This document shows, in pieces, positions 11,009 through 23,206 of a DNA stretch of 64,000 bases. The notes under the pieces are model-generated. The model worked only from the letters and a program-made list of their open reading frames with translations, ran no database searches and was not told the DNA's origin. Positions within the stretch are counted from its first letter, which is position 1; each line of letters opens with the position of its first letter. The position numbers and the translations under genes are program-made. Source of the DNA: Scenedesmus sp. ARA3 (lineage: Eukaryota; Chlorophyta; Chlorophyceae; Sphaeropleales; Scenedesmaceae); NCBI GenBank assembly GCA_004335835.1, contig RWJK01001206.1, positions 101,344-165,343 on the forward strand. The letters are read 5' to 3'.

Positions 11009-14000
11009 GCTGTGCTCGACAGACTATGATGTGCGGTGTTTGGCAGCAGATGCAGCCAGCATACATGAGCTGGCAAGCAGCAGGGTGTGCTTGCAACGTC
11101 AGTTGGGTGCGACTGACTGCTACAGCTGTGCAAGGATACTTTTGGCCGGCCTTGCGCAGTGGCTGTATGCTTTGCATACTGCATTAAATGCAGCCGTTAT
11201 CATCTGGTTAAGATCAAGCAGCAAGTCTTTTGCTATGCCGGTGCGTTTGGTGCTTTTCTGCAGGCATGGAGACAGGAACAGCAGCGGCGGCGGCTGGTGG
11301 CAGCACCACAGTGGTTGACATGCCGCTCAACAGCAAACACAATCATTCTAGTGTCACGCGTCTACTCACTGGATGTGCTTAAGGTGTATTGTTTGTAAGG
11401 GCGCTTTTGTTAGTGCCAGTTAGCACTGAAGTGTCACAATGACTGTGCTCTATCTGCTGGTATGCAGGCATGGAGACAGGCACAGCAGCAGCAGCGGCTG
11501 GTGGCAGCACCACCGTGGTTGACATGCCGCTCAACAGCAACCCCTGCACCACCACTGCAGAGCTGCTGAAAGAAAAGATGAAGATTGCAGAGGTGTGGCC
11601 GGGCAGTGACAAATAACATATGACAGCATTCATGTGACAAATGACATGTAACAAACAACATGTGTTGGTTGTTTGCATAGGAAACAGAGGAAGCCAGGCA
11701 ATGCAGCAGGAAGAAGGTGGATGTAATGCTGTGCTTGCTGGTACTCCAGGGAATGCTGCAGCTCTTCACACTGCAGGAGTTGCCCTTACGCTGTGCAATT
11801 CATAATCGCTGATTTCAATTGTCATATGTGTTGCAGGCCAAGGCCAAAGTCAACGTGGGGTTCTGGGGCGGCATAACACCCGGCAACGCACACAACGACG
11901 ACGTGCTCTGGGGCATGCTCAAGGCAGGAGCCCTGGGCTTCAAGAGCTTCCTGGGCACCTATCTGACCTCTCATCTTCTTGTCATTTCTTGACTGTCTAA
12001 AATGCTTGCAGGCCAAGGCAAAGGTCAACGTTGGGTTTTGGGGCGGCATAACACCGGACAACGCACACAACGACGAAGTGCTCTGGGGCATGCTGAAAGC
12101 AGGGGCCCTAGGTTTCAAGAGCTTCCTGGCTCCCTCAGGGATCAATGATTTTGCGAACGTCTCGCGCAGCGATGTGGCGGGCGCGATGCACTTTCTGCTG
12201 AGCAAGGGTGCGCCCTTCTTCGTGCACGCTGAGCTGGTCACTGATGTGGAGCAAGCAGAGGTGAGCCAAGTATTTCAGGAGGGGCTGCAAGCAGCATGAC
12301 AGGCTGCTTACCTGTTATGCGGAAGTCCTGCCTCAAGCCGTCTTAACCGAATACCTTGTTCCTTGTCAACATTTGCATCCACCCTGTGTGCTGCATGGCC
12401 AGCCTAGTGGCGGAAGCTCTGTATCCGTAGCTTCTGCTCTCCGCCTACTCCCGGACTGCCACTGTCATCATCATCTGCTAAACCACACTTGCATAACAAA
12501 TCACGCTTTTGCAGGAGAACCCCGACCCCCGCAAGTACTCCACCTACCTTGCAACCCGCCCCGCAAAGTTTGAGGAAGACGCAGCACACATGCTGATTGA
12601 TGTGCTTGTCGAGGAGCACATCCCGCCAACGCGCGGCTTCTTCCTCCACATTGCACACCTGGGGGATGCCAAGAATATTGAAGCATTCAGGGTGAGCAGC
12701 AGCAGCAGCAGCAGAAGAGCAGCATAACGCTGACGCATTCGAGTTAAGCAGCAGCATTAGCAGCAGCCGTCATGTCAGGCAGTGAAGCGTCGGCTGCCGC
12801 TGAGTATGGAGACGTGCCTGCACTCTTCGGTTTTTTGCAAGGCATAATTGCTGCTGCTGCTGCTGCTGCTGCTACCTCAACAGGCTGTGAAGCGCCGGCT
12901 GCCCCTCAGTGTGGAGACGTGCCCGCACTACCTGCTGTTTGCTGCGGAGCAGATCGCCGATGGCGACACAAAGTTCAAGTGTGCGCCACCCCTGAGGGAC
13001 GAGGCCAACAGGTGTGAGAGCCGGGTCTTTCAATTGCTATTTGCTGGTGTATCCAGAGACAATTGTTTGTAGTTCAAGTGTGCTCTTCCCTTGAGGAACG
13101 AGGCCAACAGGTGTGAGCCGCCTTAGATGTGTGCCTCATTTGCAACAAGGGCTGTTGGCAGCGGTCAGCTCTGGTGACATGTGCCACAAATGGCTCTGCT
13201 TGTCTGCCTCTCTCTGAGGACTGTACGACAATAGCGGGTATGTGCTGCTGGTTTGACCTGTCCATGTCATGACCACGTCAGTGGCAAGTGTCTGAATGCA
13301 CAATCCATCTGGTGTCTGCCATGGTGTATAAGCCGTGTTGCATCTGCTGCGAGGCGTGGGCTGCTGGAGGCGGTTGCATTCTGTGACACTGACATCAGCA
13401 GCACTTGCTCATGTGTCTGGATCTGTCACGTGGCTGTGAAGTAACTGTCATGTGAACGTATCTGCAGGCGTGGGCTGTTGGAGGCAGTTGCATCGGGTGA
13501 CGGCGACACCATCAGCCGCACTCATCTGTTTTGTATGTTGTACTTCTGCTGTGTGAATGTGTCTGTCAGCGCGAGCTGCTGGTTCCGGTTGCCTCTGGTG
13601 ACATCAGCATCAGCAGCAGCGACCACTAATGTCCTTCGTGTGTTTTCAGTCGTGTTTTGCTGCGCAGGCGCGGGCTGCTGGAGGCGGTTGCATCTGGTGA
13701 CATCGACATCATCAGCAACAGCTGCTCATGTGTAAGTAACTGTCTCGTGGCTGAAAGTAACTGTCATGTGACTGTTGCAGGCGCGGGCTGCTGGAGGCGG
13801 TAGCCTCTGGCGCATCGACATCAACATCAGCAACCATGCATGTGTGTCTCATGCCTTCCTTGTGTGTTGCGTCTGTCATGTTCTGCTGCGCAGGCGTGGT
13901 CTGTTGGATGCAGTTGCATCCGGTGACATCGACATCATCAGCAGCGACCACTCCCCAGCACCCGCAGACCTGAAGGAGACGCAGAGTGGGGACTTCCTGA

Positions 14001-14221
14001 AAGCCTGGGGCGGCATTTCAGGTGAGAGCCAAGCGCTGGCCTAGTCAACGCGCTATGTGCCGTGTTAACAGGCCATGTTTGACTAATACATGTACATGTG
14101 CCCCCCCATGCAATGCTGCTGTGTGCACTTGGATCGCTGGTACATTTATCACTTTGGATGGTGGTGTGCTGGTTGGCCAGTGCTAGACTTATGGCAGCAT
14201 GGCTCTCAGCACACCCTGGAA

Positions 14222-14263
<42 letters not shown>

Positions 14264-15242
14264 AGGCATGCAGTACCTGCTGCCTGCCACCTGGACTGCC
14301 GTCAAGGCTGCTGGGGTTGACCTGTTTCAGCTGTCGCAGCTGCTCAGCACCAACCCTGCACACCTGGCCAGTCTGCAGCACAAGGGCCTGATTGCTGCAG
14401 AGATGGATGCGGATATCGTGGTGAGTAAAGCCGCAGTTTACTGTTCTTTTTATTGAAAATGACATTGAAGTTAGTACTTGAGATATAGATAACAAGGCTG
14501 CTAGCGACAGAAACAGGCTAAGGTGCAGGTGTGAGTCACAGGGGGTGCTGAGCATCGTGCATGCTGTCAGCACCAACCCTGCGCACCTGGCTGAGCAGCA
14601 GCAGAAGGGGCTGATTGTGGCAGACATAGACACATATGTAGTGGGGAGTTATGGCGCTGCTGTGCTGCTCAGCAGCTTGAAACAGCGTAAACGTTATGTG
14701 TCCTGTGTGTGATGCGGCACTGTCTGCATGGAGGGAGTGGTCATGCATGTTCTGGCGGCGCAGGTTTACGGATTATGCAGTGCATGCAGTGAGCTGACGC
14801 TGCGTATGGCATAGTGCGGGAGTGCTGCATGGCTGGGTATTGCGGCCAGGATGTTTGTGGTTTGCTGATGTGTACTGGCTTGGCTGTCTGCTGACGTGGC
14901 TTCTAGACATGTGAGTGAGCATATGATGCATTCAAATATTGCAAATGCGTTTCCTGCAACTCTAAACAACGTCTGCTGGTGTGGCTGTCCAATGGTGCTT
15001 GCGTGCAGGTGTGGGACCCAGAAGCAGATGCAGACACCAGCGCTGCCCACAACCGCCACCAGCACAAGCTGTCTCCCTACACGGACATGAAACTGAAGGG
15101 CAAGGTTCTCGCTACGTTTGTGGGAGGGCACAAGGTGTTTGATGAGCAGCAGGGCGTCTTCGATGGACAGTGCGGGAAAGTGCTGCGGAGGAAGTGGCTG
15201 GACATCATCCGGGACAAGAAGCAGAAGAGCGTCGAACTTTAA
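10129..15242 (+). CDS. ALN: Allantoinase
   Basis: Nine exons (10129-10372, 10807-10959, 11468-11592, 12012-12260, 12515-12691, 12884-13011, 13894-14021, 14266-14420, 15009-15242) join in phase to 530 residues, close to plant allantoinase. The enzyme hydrolyses allantoin to allantoate in purine catabolism and nitrogen salvage. Visible landmarks are the metal-binding HxH in [26 protein letters not shown], the Lys in GFKSFL (expected carbamylated ligand), [20 protein letters not shown] and the catalytic [12 protein letters not shown] followed by [10 protein letters not shown]. The N-terminus ([17 protein letters not shown]) is a hydrophobic anchor, which fits ER targeting as in plants. Exons 2, 3, 4, 6, 7 and 8 all have echoes in adjacent introns; only the listed copies continue into full exons. 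Confidence 0.95.
10672..10740 (+). repeat. Echo of allantoinase exon 2 start
   Basis: TGCAG acceptor plus codons [13 protein letters not shown], then a run into CTG repeats. The true exon starts at 10807 with [14 protein letters not shown]. Confidence 0.9.
10965..11008. repeat. (CAG)n tract immediately after a donor site
   Basis: The intron after exon 2 starts GTGAG and runs straight into about 14 CAG units. Confidence 0.85.
11264..11335 (+). repeat. Echo of allantoinase exon 3 start
   Basis: CTGCAG acceptor plus about 70 bases nearly identical to the start of exon 3 at 11468 (GMETGT ... VVDMPLNS), then divergence. Confidence 0.92.
11837..11954 (+). repeat. Echo of allantoinase exon 4 start
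   Basis: TTGCAG acceptor plus about 118 bases matching exon 4 ([20 protein letters not shown]...), ending inside GFKSFL. The true exon starts at 12012. Confidence 0.92.
12771..12832 (+). repeat. Echo of allantoinase exon 6 start
   Basis: Acceptor-like TCAG plus about 55 bases matching the start of exon 6 at 12884 ([15 protein letters not shown] region), with substitutions. Confidence 0.85.
13073..13115 (+). repeat. Echo of allantoinase exon 6 end
   Basis: About 38 bases matching the [13 protein letters not shown] end of exon 6 plus the GTGTGAG donor, downstream of the true end at 13011. Confidence 0.88.
13353..13893 (+). repeat. Array of five echoes of allantoinase exon 7 start
   Basis: Copies of acceptor plus about 50 bases of exon 7 ([15 protein letters not shown]) start near 13353, 13469, 13568, 13668 and 13781. 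The true exon is at 13894. Spacings are 116, 99, 100, 113 and 113 bases. Most keep a (T/C)GCAG acceptor; the first has GCGAG. The fourth copy (13668) resembles the true exon closely. Confidence 0.93.
14223..14262. repeat. (CTG)n tract forming the 3' splice region of allantoinase exon 8
   Basis: About 13 CTG units run directly into the CAG of the acceptor, taking the place of a normal pyrimidine tract. Confidence 0.85.
14555..14646 (+). repeat. Echo of allantoinase exon 8 end
   Basis: About 90 bases matching [20 protein letters not shown] and the end of exon 8, with the donor decayed to GTGGGG, downstream of the true end at 14420. Confidence 0.9.
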
Positions 15243-15470
15243 ATCAACTATAAACTGTACAGCATTGTCGCTGCTTTTTTGTTTGGTTGGACCTTATGGG
15301 ATGTGGCCTGTTTACCGAGTGGCAATGGGCGGGCCGCGGCCCGCCAGTATTTGCCTGTAACACCCATGTCGCGTGTAGCTTGTGCTAAAAGCCTATATAG
15401 AAAGTTTTACCTGATACGTAGTTCCGATGTGCACGTGACGGCTCTGGACGTAAGAGAAATTGATGCCAAG

Positions 15471-17143
15471 ATGGCGGGCAGCGACACAAACGTGCGAAGG
15501 CCTCCTGCGATGTACTACAACTCAGACTCGTCTATTTTTGAAGATGAGGATTCTTCTGTGTGCGGAGTCGTCTACATTGCGTCCGAAGGCGGTGCATACC
15601 AACCGAAGTCCAGTCAAAACAAGGTCCTGCAGCAGAGCGAGCCATATGCCCAAACATGGCAAGAGAAATGCAGCAGCAAGCGACTGCTGCTCAAAGTAGC
15701 ACTTGCAGTTGGAGCATTGCTGCTGGTGGCCCTTGGCATTGGCATTGCAGTAGGTGAGGCATCAGCGTAGTGCCGCAGCTACAGCTGCTGCTGCAGCACA
15801 TCACATGCATCTGTACCGCATGGGCAAATCAACATACAACCCATGTTGCAATTGCTTTGCAACATATGCAATCACTTCAAGAACTGGCATCACCATCGCA
15901 GACACACCGCACTATATACATGCTACGTGCTAGTACCACTTATGACATGCTGCTTGCTGGCGGCACAGGCGTATCGAAGCAGCGGCAAGCACACCATGCC
16001 CAGCAGCAGCAACAGCAGCAGCAGCCGCAGATGCCGCCGCGGCTGCCAGGGCTCAATGCAACTGGTGCGGTGGAAATGACCATACCCTTCAGTGTGGCAG
16101 CAGCAGTGGAGCCACCAGCTGGCACTGTCAGGGAATACACCTGCGACATGCTGTTCAGCACAGACCAGGTACGCCCAAGCATCGGTTCATGATGCAACAC
16201 CCTGAGATTATCCAGCAGTGAATGATGCTACACACTGGGTGTAGTTGTCGGAGGGGAAAGGAGTTGTCATGTGTATGCAGCGATCCATCCTCTGGCGCAG
16301 AAGCAGCAGCAGCAGCAGCAGCAGCTGCAGTGCTGCTGGTAGCAAGGGTGAGCATGACTGACGTATGGAATTGCAGTAGAACTCTGCGTTTGCTGTTAGT
16401 CCTGCCTGCCTACATGTGCTGCTGCTGCTGCTGCTGCTGCTTTGCTGCCTGTTATATTGTAGTCGATCCAAGCCTTCACCAGCAGCCTGCAAGCAGCATA
16501 CACAGCGCAGCTGCTACCCATGGGCATGGACAGTGTCAATGTCACACAGCTGATCTGCAACGGCATTAGCTATGGGCTGCTTACAAAGCCAGCACAATGG
16601 GATGGATGGCCCGGTGCAGCAACAGGTCACCGACGGCTGCAGCAGCTGAGCGTAACAGTAACAAGCAGCAGCAGCAGTGGTGCGGTGCAGGGATTTAGTT
16701 ACAACTCTCAAACCCTAGATCTCTCAGTAGATCTGGAGATCCACCGGCATGATTATGTTACTGACATCAGCACTGTAGCAGCCTGGGGTGGCTGGGTTGA
16801 TCAGACACGACGGGAGGCGGCAGCAGCAGCGATTGTTATTTTGCCAAAGCTGCTGGGTGACCTTTTCAGAGTGACAGTTGTTAGTGACAGCCTGCTGGTG
16901 ACGCAGCTGCCGACTGTGGTTGTCACTAGTAGAGCTGTGCCGGCAGGTGTCACTGGCCAACTGGAAGTCAACCGCACAATGACAGATGCGGTAACTGGAG
17001 CAGTGCTGGATTCGCAGAGCATGGCGGTGACGGCACCAGCAGCAGATGATGACAGCAGCAGCAGCAGCGACACCAGCAGCAGTGTGCCTACTGCCGAGCC
17101 TGACACCCAGGGTACAGACGCCACCAAAACAGACGCCCAAGGA

Positions 17144-17204
<61 letters not shown>

Positions 17205-17254
17205 NNNNNNNNNNNNNNNNNNNNNNNNNNNNNNNNNNNNNNNNNNNNNNNNNN

Positions 17255-17313
<59 letters not shown>

Positions 17314-19318
17314 CATCTGGCTCAACATCAGCAGCAGATGGCAGCTCTGTCACAGGTGATGCTGCCTCAGCCTGTGGTGGCAGTTGCTCACTGAGGAATG
17401 CTGTGTCAGCATGCGTGGCTGGCAGTTGTGTTATAACACGCTGCCTGCCAGGCTGGCAGGACTGTGATGGGCTGGCTGCAACTGGCTGTGAGGCTGATGT
17501 GCTCAGCTTTTTCTCAAACAGCGCCCACTGTGGCGGCTGCCACAAGATATGTTTGGCCCCTTTGAAGTGCAGCAGCGGCAAGTGCGGGCTGCCGCAGCCG
17601 TCTGGTGAGTGGAAGAAGTGTAGCAGACAGCAATCAGCATGCAGAGGGGCAACAGTTTCGCTGGTTTGAACCGTACGCCAGCAGTTTGTAACACCTGTTT
17701 TTTCAGCACTGTCATTAGCATCCTAAATGTATTGTTTTGCTTTCACTTGCTGCAGGTGACGGCGGCAAAGCTGCCCCTCCTGCACAGCAGCCGCAGCAAC
17801 AGCAGCAGCAGCCAACAGAGCAGCCAGCAACAGCACAGCCGCCAGCAACAGACGTTGAGGAGGAGGAGCAGCAGCCGCCACCGCCGGCGCCCAAACAAGA
17901 TGATGTTGATGATGCACCAGCAACTGCTGCTGAGCCGCCGGCAGCAGCAGCGCCCCAGACGCCGCCAGCAGCAGCAGTGCTGCAGCCGACAGTGCAGCCG
18001 CCTGTGGTGCCGGAGTTGCCAGATGCTCAAGGTGGGCACTGCACTGCTGCACCAGGAAGGCAGGCATCCATTTTTAGATGACAAGTGACTGAGCTGCTTG
18101 CAGTATGGCATGCATCCGTGCCTCCTGGGTGACAGCTGGTCAGCAGATCAATTGCATGGGTGGCTTGTGGCAGCATGCATGTGCTTGAAAAGCCCCCACC
18201 TGGATTGATATGCCTCTGGCACCAACAACCACGCATTATCGGCTCTCACAGCTGCCAACAGTGGTGCCTTCCCCGCATTGGTGCGCTGCTGCCGTGCAGA
18301 CACAATTCTCCTCTACGACGATCTGCTGAGAATAACACCCTCCCAGCAGAGAATAACACTGGACGTGCTCAAAAATGACAACCTTGGAGGCGTCAACCCC
18401 GCTGATGTCAGCATCACAATCATCCCGCCTGGCCCTGCTGCTGGCTCAGCAGTGGTGCTCCCTGCCAGCAGCAGCAGCAGCAACAGGCAGCAGGTGCAGT
18501 TCTCAGCGGGAGATGCTCCACTGCTGCCAGGGCAGTCGCTGACGTTCTATTACGCGGTGGCTGTTGAAGGGCAGGCGGCGCCTGCGCCTGCTGCCGTCAC
18601 GCTCATAGGGGCAGGTGAGACACCAGGCTTATCACGTGCTGCAACGCCGCCCTGCCTTTGCAAGGATAATTGCAGATGCTGCCTCTGCTCCGCAACGCAT
18701 GCACATTCTCTGCAATACTGCTGTGTGCTACAGTCTGGCGGCACCTGCAATATGCTGGCACAGGTTTGTATGCAAATGTACTGTTAAAGAGCCCCTCTTT
18801 AAAACTCTTCTCAACCTTGATGCTACATTTTATATGCTGCACCTGCAGTTTCCAGCCCCAACCCCAGCCTTCTTGACTGCAGCCCAGCAGCAGCCGAAGT
18901 CCCCGGCACCCCATTAATCACAAGGGCAGATGACAAAGCCAAGGCAGTGGACCTGCCTTTTGCAGTTAGCCTCTACGGCAGCAGCTACACAACAGCCACT
19001 GTCTCGAGCAACGGCTGGGTGTCATTTGGGGACAGCGGGGCACAGGAGGTGTGCAATGTGGACACGGCGTGGCCCAATGGGCCCTGCTTGGGAGATGGAC
19101 CTGTGCTGGCGGTGCTCTGGGGTGAGCGGTCGGATATTACTCTTGTGCTGCTGCTGCTGCTGTCGCAGCACCATAAGGCTGCTGGTTATATATGCCAAGG
19201 TTACACCGGATTGGGGCTGGCTGCATCGGAGAACAGTACATCATGCATGTGAAATGCTTGCTGTATCGGCAGGTGATGTGTGTCACTCACTGCAGAAACC
19301 AAACATGAGTGCTGCTGG

Positions 19319-19352
<34 letters not shown>

Positions 19353-20489
19353 GTGCAGATGATTTGCTGTCTGATGCCGTGCTGACGCATCACGACAAGC
19401 AGCAGGACGCCTTCATCATCCAGTGGACCAACGTGATGAGCCCCAGCAGCCCCATGCTGCTCGGAACGTTCCAAGCGCAACTGTTCCGAAACGGCAGCAT
19501 CGCGTACATCTACCGGGACATGTTTGGCGCGGAGCAGGGCCTTGGCAGCAGCGCCATCATAGGTGAGCAAGCAGCAGCTACAGTACTAGGGTGTGTCGGC
19601 GGTTAAAATTGCCACTGTGCGCGTGACAGATCAGCGATGCCGTGGCGGATCTCTTTGGATCTGGCATGCAACCAGAGCGAGTCTGCATTGGCTGCCAAGA
19701 TTGTGAACAGCTCCTCGACTTGTCACTGTATGTGGTTGTCTGAAACCTGCAGGCATCCGTGGCCCCGCCAAAAACAGCAAGCTGATCACCAGCCAGCTGG
19801 AAAGCAAGCAGCTCAAAGCAGCAGGAGCACTGGCTGACCCGCATGGCACATGGCTGTTTGCTGCGCACCTTAGCGACCCAGATTACGTCATGACAGTTTC
19901 GGCTCAAAACCGCTTCCTGAACCCTGGGCTGGCACTGATCAGCCACCCTAAACCACGCGGCAGCAGCAGCAGTACTACACAAGCTGGCAGCACAGCGGCT
20001 AGCAGTTTAACCGTACCTGGCAGCTTCCAGCCATGGCTGCCGGGACCTGCTGCTGGCAATGCTGCTGTTGCTGCTTCGTCCTTCAACACTCTACTAGTAG
20101 CACCTGGCAGCCCTGCCCGGCCAGTACTGTCTCAGCCACAGACAGTTACCAAAGCAGCCAGCAGCGGCAATACCGCAGCGGCAGCAGCAAGTGTGCTGAC
20201 AGTATCGTGGAGTATGCCAGCTGGATCAGCAGCTGTAGATCAGTTCAGGCTGTTCGTGGCGGCTGATCCAATGTTTGCTGAGCTGCTCAGGCAGCCAACC
20301 GGCGATGCATTTGGCCCGCCAGATATACCTGGCAGTGCAAGGAGTGTTGATGTTGTGGTGGGAAGCAGGCTGGCTGGGGGTGAGGTGCATGTGCTGCTGC
20401 TGGCGTGCAACGCTGAGTCATGCCGAGCATCATGTGTGCTGCAGGTTGCACTGCGTGTGACACAGCCTGTCAGTGTGAAGCCGTCTTGA
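15471..20489 (+). CDS. Single-pass mosaic surface/matrix protein
   Basis: Eight exons join in phase (15471-15753, 15969-16168, 16463-17604 with a gap, 17756-18031, 18300-18614, 18849-19121, 19359-19562, 19753-20489), about 1,140 residues. A short acidic cytoplasmic N-terminus and one hydrophobic helix (VALAVGALLLVALGIGIAV) suggest a type II membrane or secreted protein. Then come a poly-Gln/Ser linker, a Cys-rich module (CVAGSC, GWQDCDG, TGCEADV, HCGGCHKIC, Stig1-like and also seen in bacterial surface proteins), a Pro/Gln-rich linker, a tandem cadherin-like segment (LDVLKNDNLGG) and a module with VSSNGWVSFG and FIIQWTNV as in nidogen-like surface domains. No catalytic motif is seen. A role in cell wall, matrix or adhesion is inference. 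The start could be earlier (15366 or 15279). No exon-edge echoes are seen. Confidence 0.65.
17150..17311. repeat. (AGC)n tract interrupted by an assembly gap
   Basis: Serine-coding AGC repeats flank 50 unknown bases (17205-17254). The reading frame before and after the gap differs by one, so the true gap length is not 50. The frame after the gap that codes the Cys-rich module is the Ser-tract frame. Confidence 0.85.
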
Positions 20490-21594
20490 GATTGTTGACC
20501 TATAGTGCCGATAGTGACTGCAGAGATGCTGAAGAGTTGGGTGTGGGTGTACTTCATGTAGCGGATGTTGTGTGTGTATATGCATCACTGGGTGTGGGTT
20601 AGCGATGTAGTCAGTTGCAGCAGTGCCTTGAACGCATGTTAAGGTTGGTGCCTTTTGTTTGTTACTAGGGCTACAGCAATGTGCCCAATGCAACACCAGC
20701 ATGACAGTGTCTATTATGGCCAGTACCGGGCGCTCTACTAGTAGGCCTGCTGCCTTGACACCTGTCGTGTACTGTCTACTATACACTTCCAGGACACTGT
20801 TGAGCGGCGCGCTGCACTGCAGTAGGCTTGGCACCGCACTCCAGCAGTCACCGATGCTTGGAAAATCCAATGGTTGATTGATATCTGATTGATTGTAAGC
20901 TGGCCTGGTGTACCTGGTGCAGCGTCATGTGCGACTATACTTCACTAGAAGCTTGGTTTGATGTATGTTATTGAGCATTGTATGGCTGCATCACGAGTGG
21001 AACTCACAGCTACGAGTTGGTCCTTGACTTGCAAGTCAACAGCTTGGCTGTTACACCTAGGGTGTGGCTGGCGTGCTGCCATGGTGTGCATGTAGATTTT
21101 CTGCTGTCGCAGCTCTGAGCCGACCGTCAAGCTCATAAGCTGCTGTCCAAAGAAATAATGCTGTGCAGCTGATTGCGTTTGACACGTGTGCTTAGTGAGT
21201 GGTGATGGGCGTCGCTGCAGCCAGCGCTAGGCAGTGATTCAGCTGCGGCGCTGTGGAGTCAGCCAACCTGCAGTGTCTGGCAAGCAGTACTGGCAGCGTT
21301 GCAGGTCTTGGTCGGACCCTACAACAATTATCTCTAAGATATCTTAAAGGTTAAATGGCTCTATAATCACGATGCTACGGCCAAGACCGCCCCGTCCAAG
21401 GTTGTCATTTACGAACCTGCCTTTGAGTACAAACTGGTTCAAATGCTGGAACATGTTCACCCAAAGTATCCCACAGCTCAGTTATCAATACGTTCTACTA
21501 TTGATACAATTTATCTGACAATAGCTTTGATGTCAGTGCTTTCAAAGTTTCGAAACCAAAGCTTCGCTGCAAGTCGCAGCACACCCACAGCAGC
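20490..21594. other. Intergenic, surface protein to MYND paralog 2
   Basis: It contains the upstream motif of the next gene at 21394-21407. Nothing else is recognised. Confidence 0.55.
21394..21407 (+). promoter_or_regulatory. Conserved upstream motif of MYND paralog 2
   Basis: GTCCAAGGTTGTCA lies 188 bases (motif end) before the ATG at 21595 and is identical to the motif upstream of paralogs 1 and 3. Confidence 0.5.
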
Positions 21595-21848
21595 ATGCAG
21601 CGCTTCAAAGTGGTCCAATTCGACGAAGTAAACAGTGTGCTAAAGACTCTTTCAGATGGCGACGTCGAAGCCTTCCGCAAGCTGCAGCCGAGGCTGTACA
21701 GAGCTTTGACATTGGAGCAGCACCGAGCTAAAGACGGGCCCTTGCTAACATTAGACTTCAACAGTTCAAGCAATAGACTGACACTGTCAAAAGTTGGAGC
21801 AGCAGCGGCTAGCAGAGGACTAGCCTTGCTCGTGCAGGTGGCCACCAC

Positions 21849-21888
<40 letters not shown>

Positions 21889-22029
21889 GACTCATTGTCA
21901 CGACGTGGCGCTAGGAGCAGCAGCAGCAGCAGCTGCAGCAACAACCGCAGCCGCAGCAGCAGCAGCAGCAGGAGCAGCAGCAACAACCGCAGCCGCAGCC
22001 GCAGCCACAGCGGCAGCGGCAGCGGCAGT

Positions 22030-22074
<45 letters not shown>

Positions 22075-22617
22075 GTGTCATTAGACAGCAAGGGGCTGCT
22101 GTGTGTAGCACGGTGTTGTGAGACAGCGGCAGTCATGGCGTCCTTGTACATCGACAGCATGCGCGGCGACAACGCTAGGCGTGCGGTCGTGGAAGTGTCT
22201 TTGGTAGCTCAGTCAACAGGTGCGTAACACAGCATGACTGCAGCAGCAAGAGCCACAGTAAGAGTGCTGCATCTTACCGCCCGGTACTGACAATGCAGTG
22301 AATCCTCCAGAAAGAGTGCAGATATGCACTCGTGATGTTAGCTTTGCAGGGCTGTAAGGTACACCTGTACCTGTTATTGTCAGGCTTTGCACTGGGCCGT
22401 CGAGTGCTGTGCCTGTACATGCCGCTGACAGTGTATCAACTATGCCGTGCAGGGCTGCTGGCAGTGCTGCCTGCCGCCTGCACTGAAACAGCATGCATGT
22501 TGGAGCAGCAGCAGCAGCAGCAGCAGCAGCGAGCACACCACGCATTGCCAGCGCTGTTATGGAGCTAGCAGCGGCAGAGCTTGAGCTGCTGTACGTGCTG
22601 GCAACTGTGCGGCCTTT

Positions 22618-22711
<94 letters not shown>

Positions 22712-22888
22712 TGGCTCAGCAGCAGCAGGCAGTTGTGCACTGGTCTGAGACTGGCTTTGCTGCATCACCGCCTAGCGCTGGCTGCAGCAATTCCAGCACT
22801 GCTGCTCAGCATTAAAACTTGTGTAAATGCTTTGGTCAGATGCAAGAATCTAACCAACACATCTGTTTCCATCTGCTTTACATGCTAA
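21595..22888 (+). pseudogene. MYND-family paralog 2, truncated
   Basis: Exon 1 (21595-22219) starts MQRFKV and has GDVEAFRKLQPRLYRA, a very long Ser/Arg tract and LDSKGLLCVARCCE, ending at CAG|GTGCGT. Exon 2 starts at 22453 (GLLAVLPAACTETACMLEQQ). After the Gln run the homologous sequence (IASAVMELAAAELELL) continues in a different frame, so a frameshift has occurred in or beside the CAG tract. After a 30-unit poly-Ser tract the similarity fades at SRQLC and the frame ends at 22888. The central region and MYND finger are missing. It converges on paralog 3. Confidence 0.65.
22620..22711. repeat. (AGC)n tract of about 30 units
   Basis: An uninterrupted AGC run inside MYND paralog 2, read as poly-Ser in the family frame. 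Confidence 0.9.
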
Positions 22889-23033
22889 AACACTCTGAAA
22901 ACTCCAAGTTATTGCGCAGCCATCTAAGTTATTGCGCAGCCATGCAATGCGGCATTGCAGCTTGACCCCTGTCCTGGGGCTGCTGTACTACTGGTTATTC
23001 AGTCACTGAGCAAGCTGGCAGCTTCCGCTGCTG

Positions 23034-23158
23034 CTACAGCTGAGCTGCTGCCGCTGCCGGCTGCGCCTTGCTTCTGCACAGCGCCTTGTGCCACTTCCAG
23101 TGCTCCACCTGGAAGGCCCTGCTGCAGTACCTGGCAGCAGCAGCAGCACAAGCAGCAG

Positions 23159-23206
<48 letters not shown>

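Noticed and set aside
13353..14021. Regular repeats with spacers resembling a CRISPR array
   Set aside because: The repeats are diverged copies of an allantoinase exon start with acceptor sites, in a eukaryotic intron.
17205..17254. Frameshift in the surface protein at the poly-Ser tract
   Set aside because: The frame change coincides with a gap of arbitrary length, so it carries no information.
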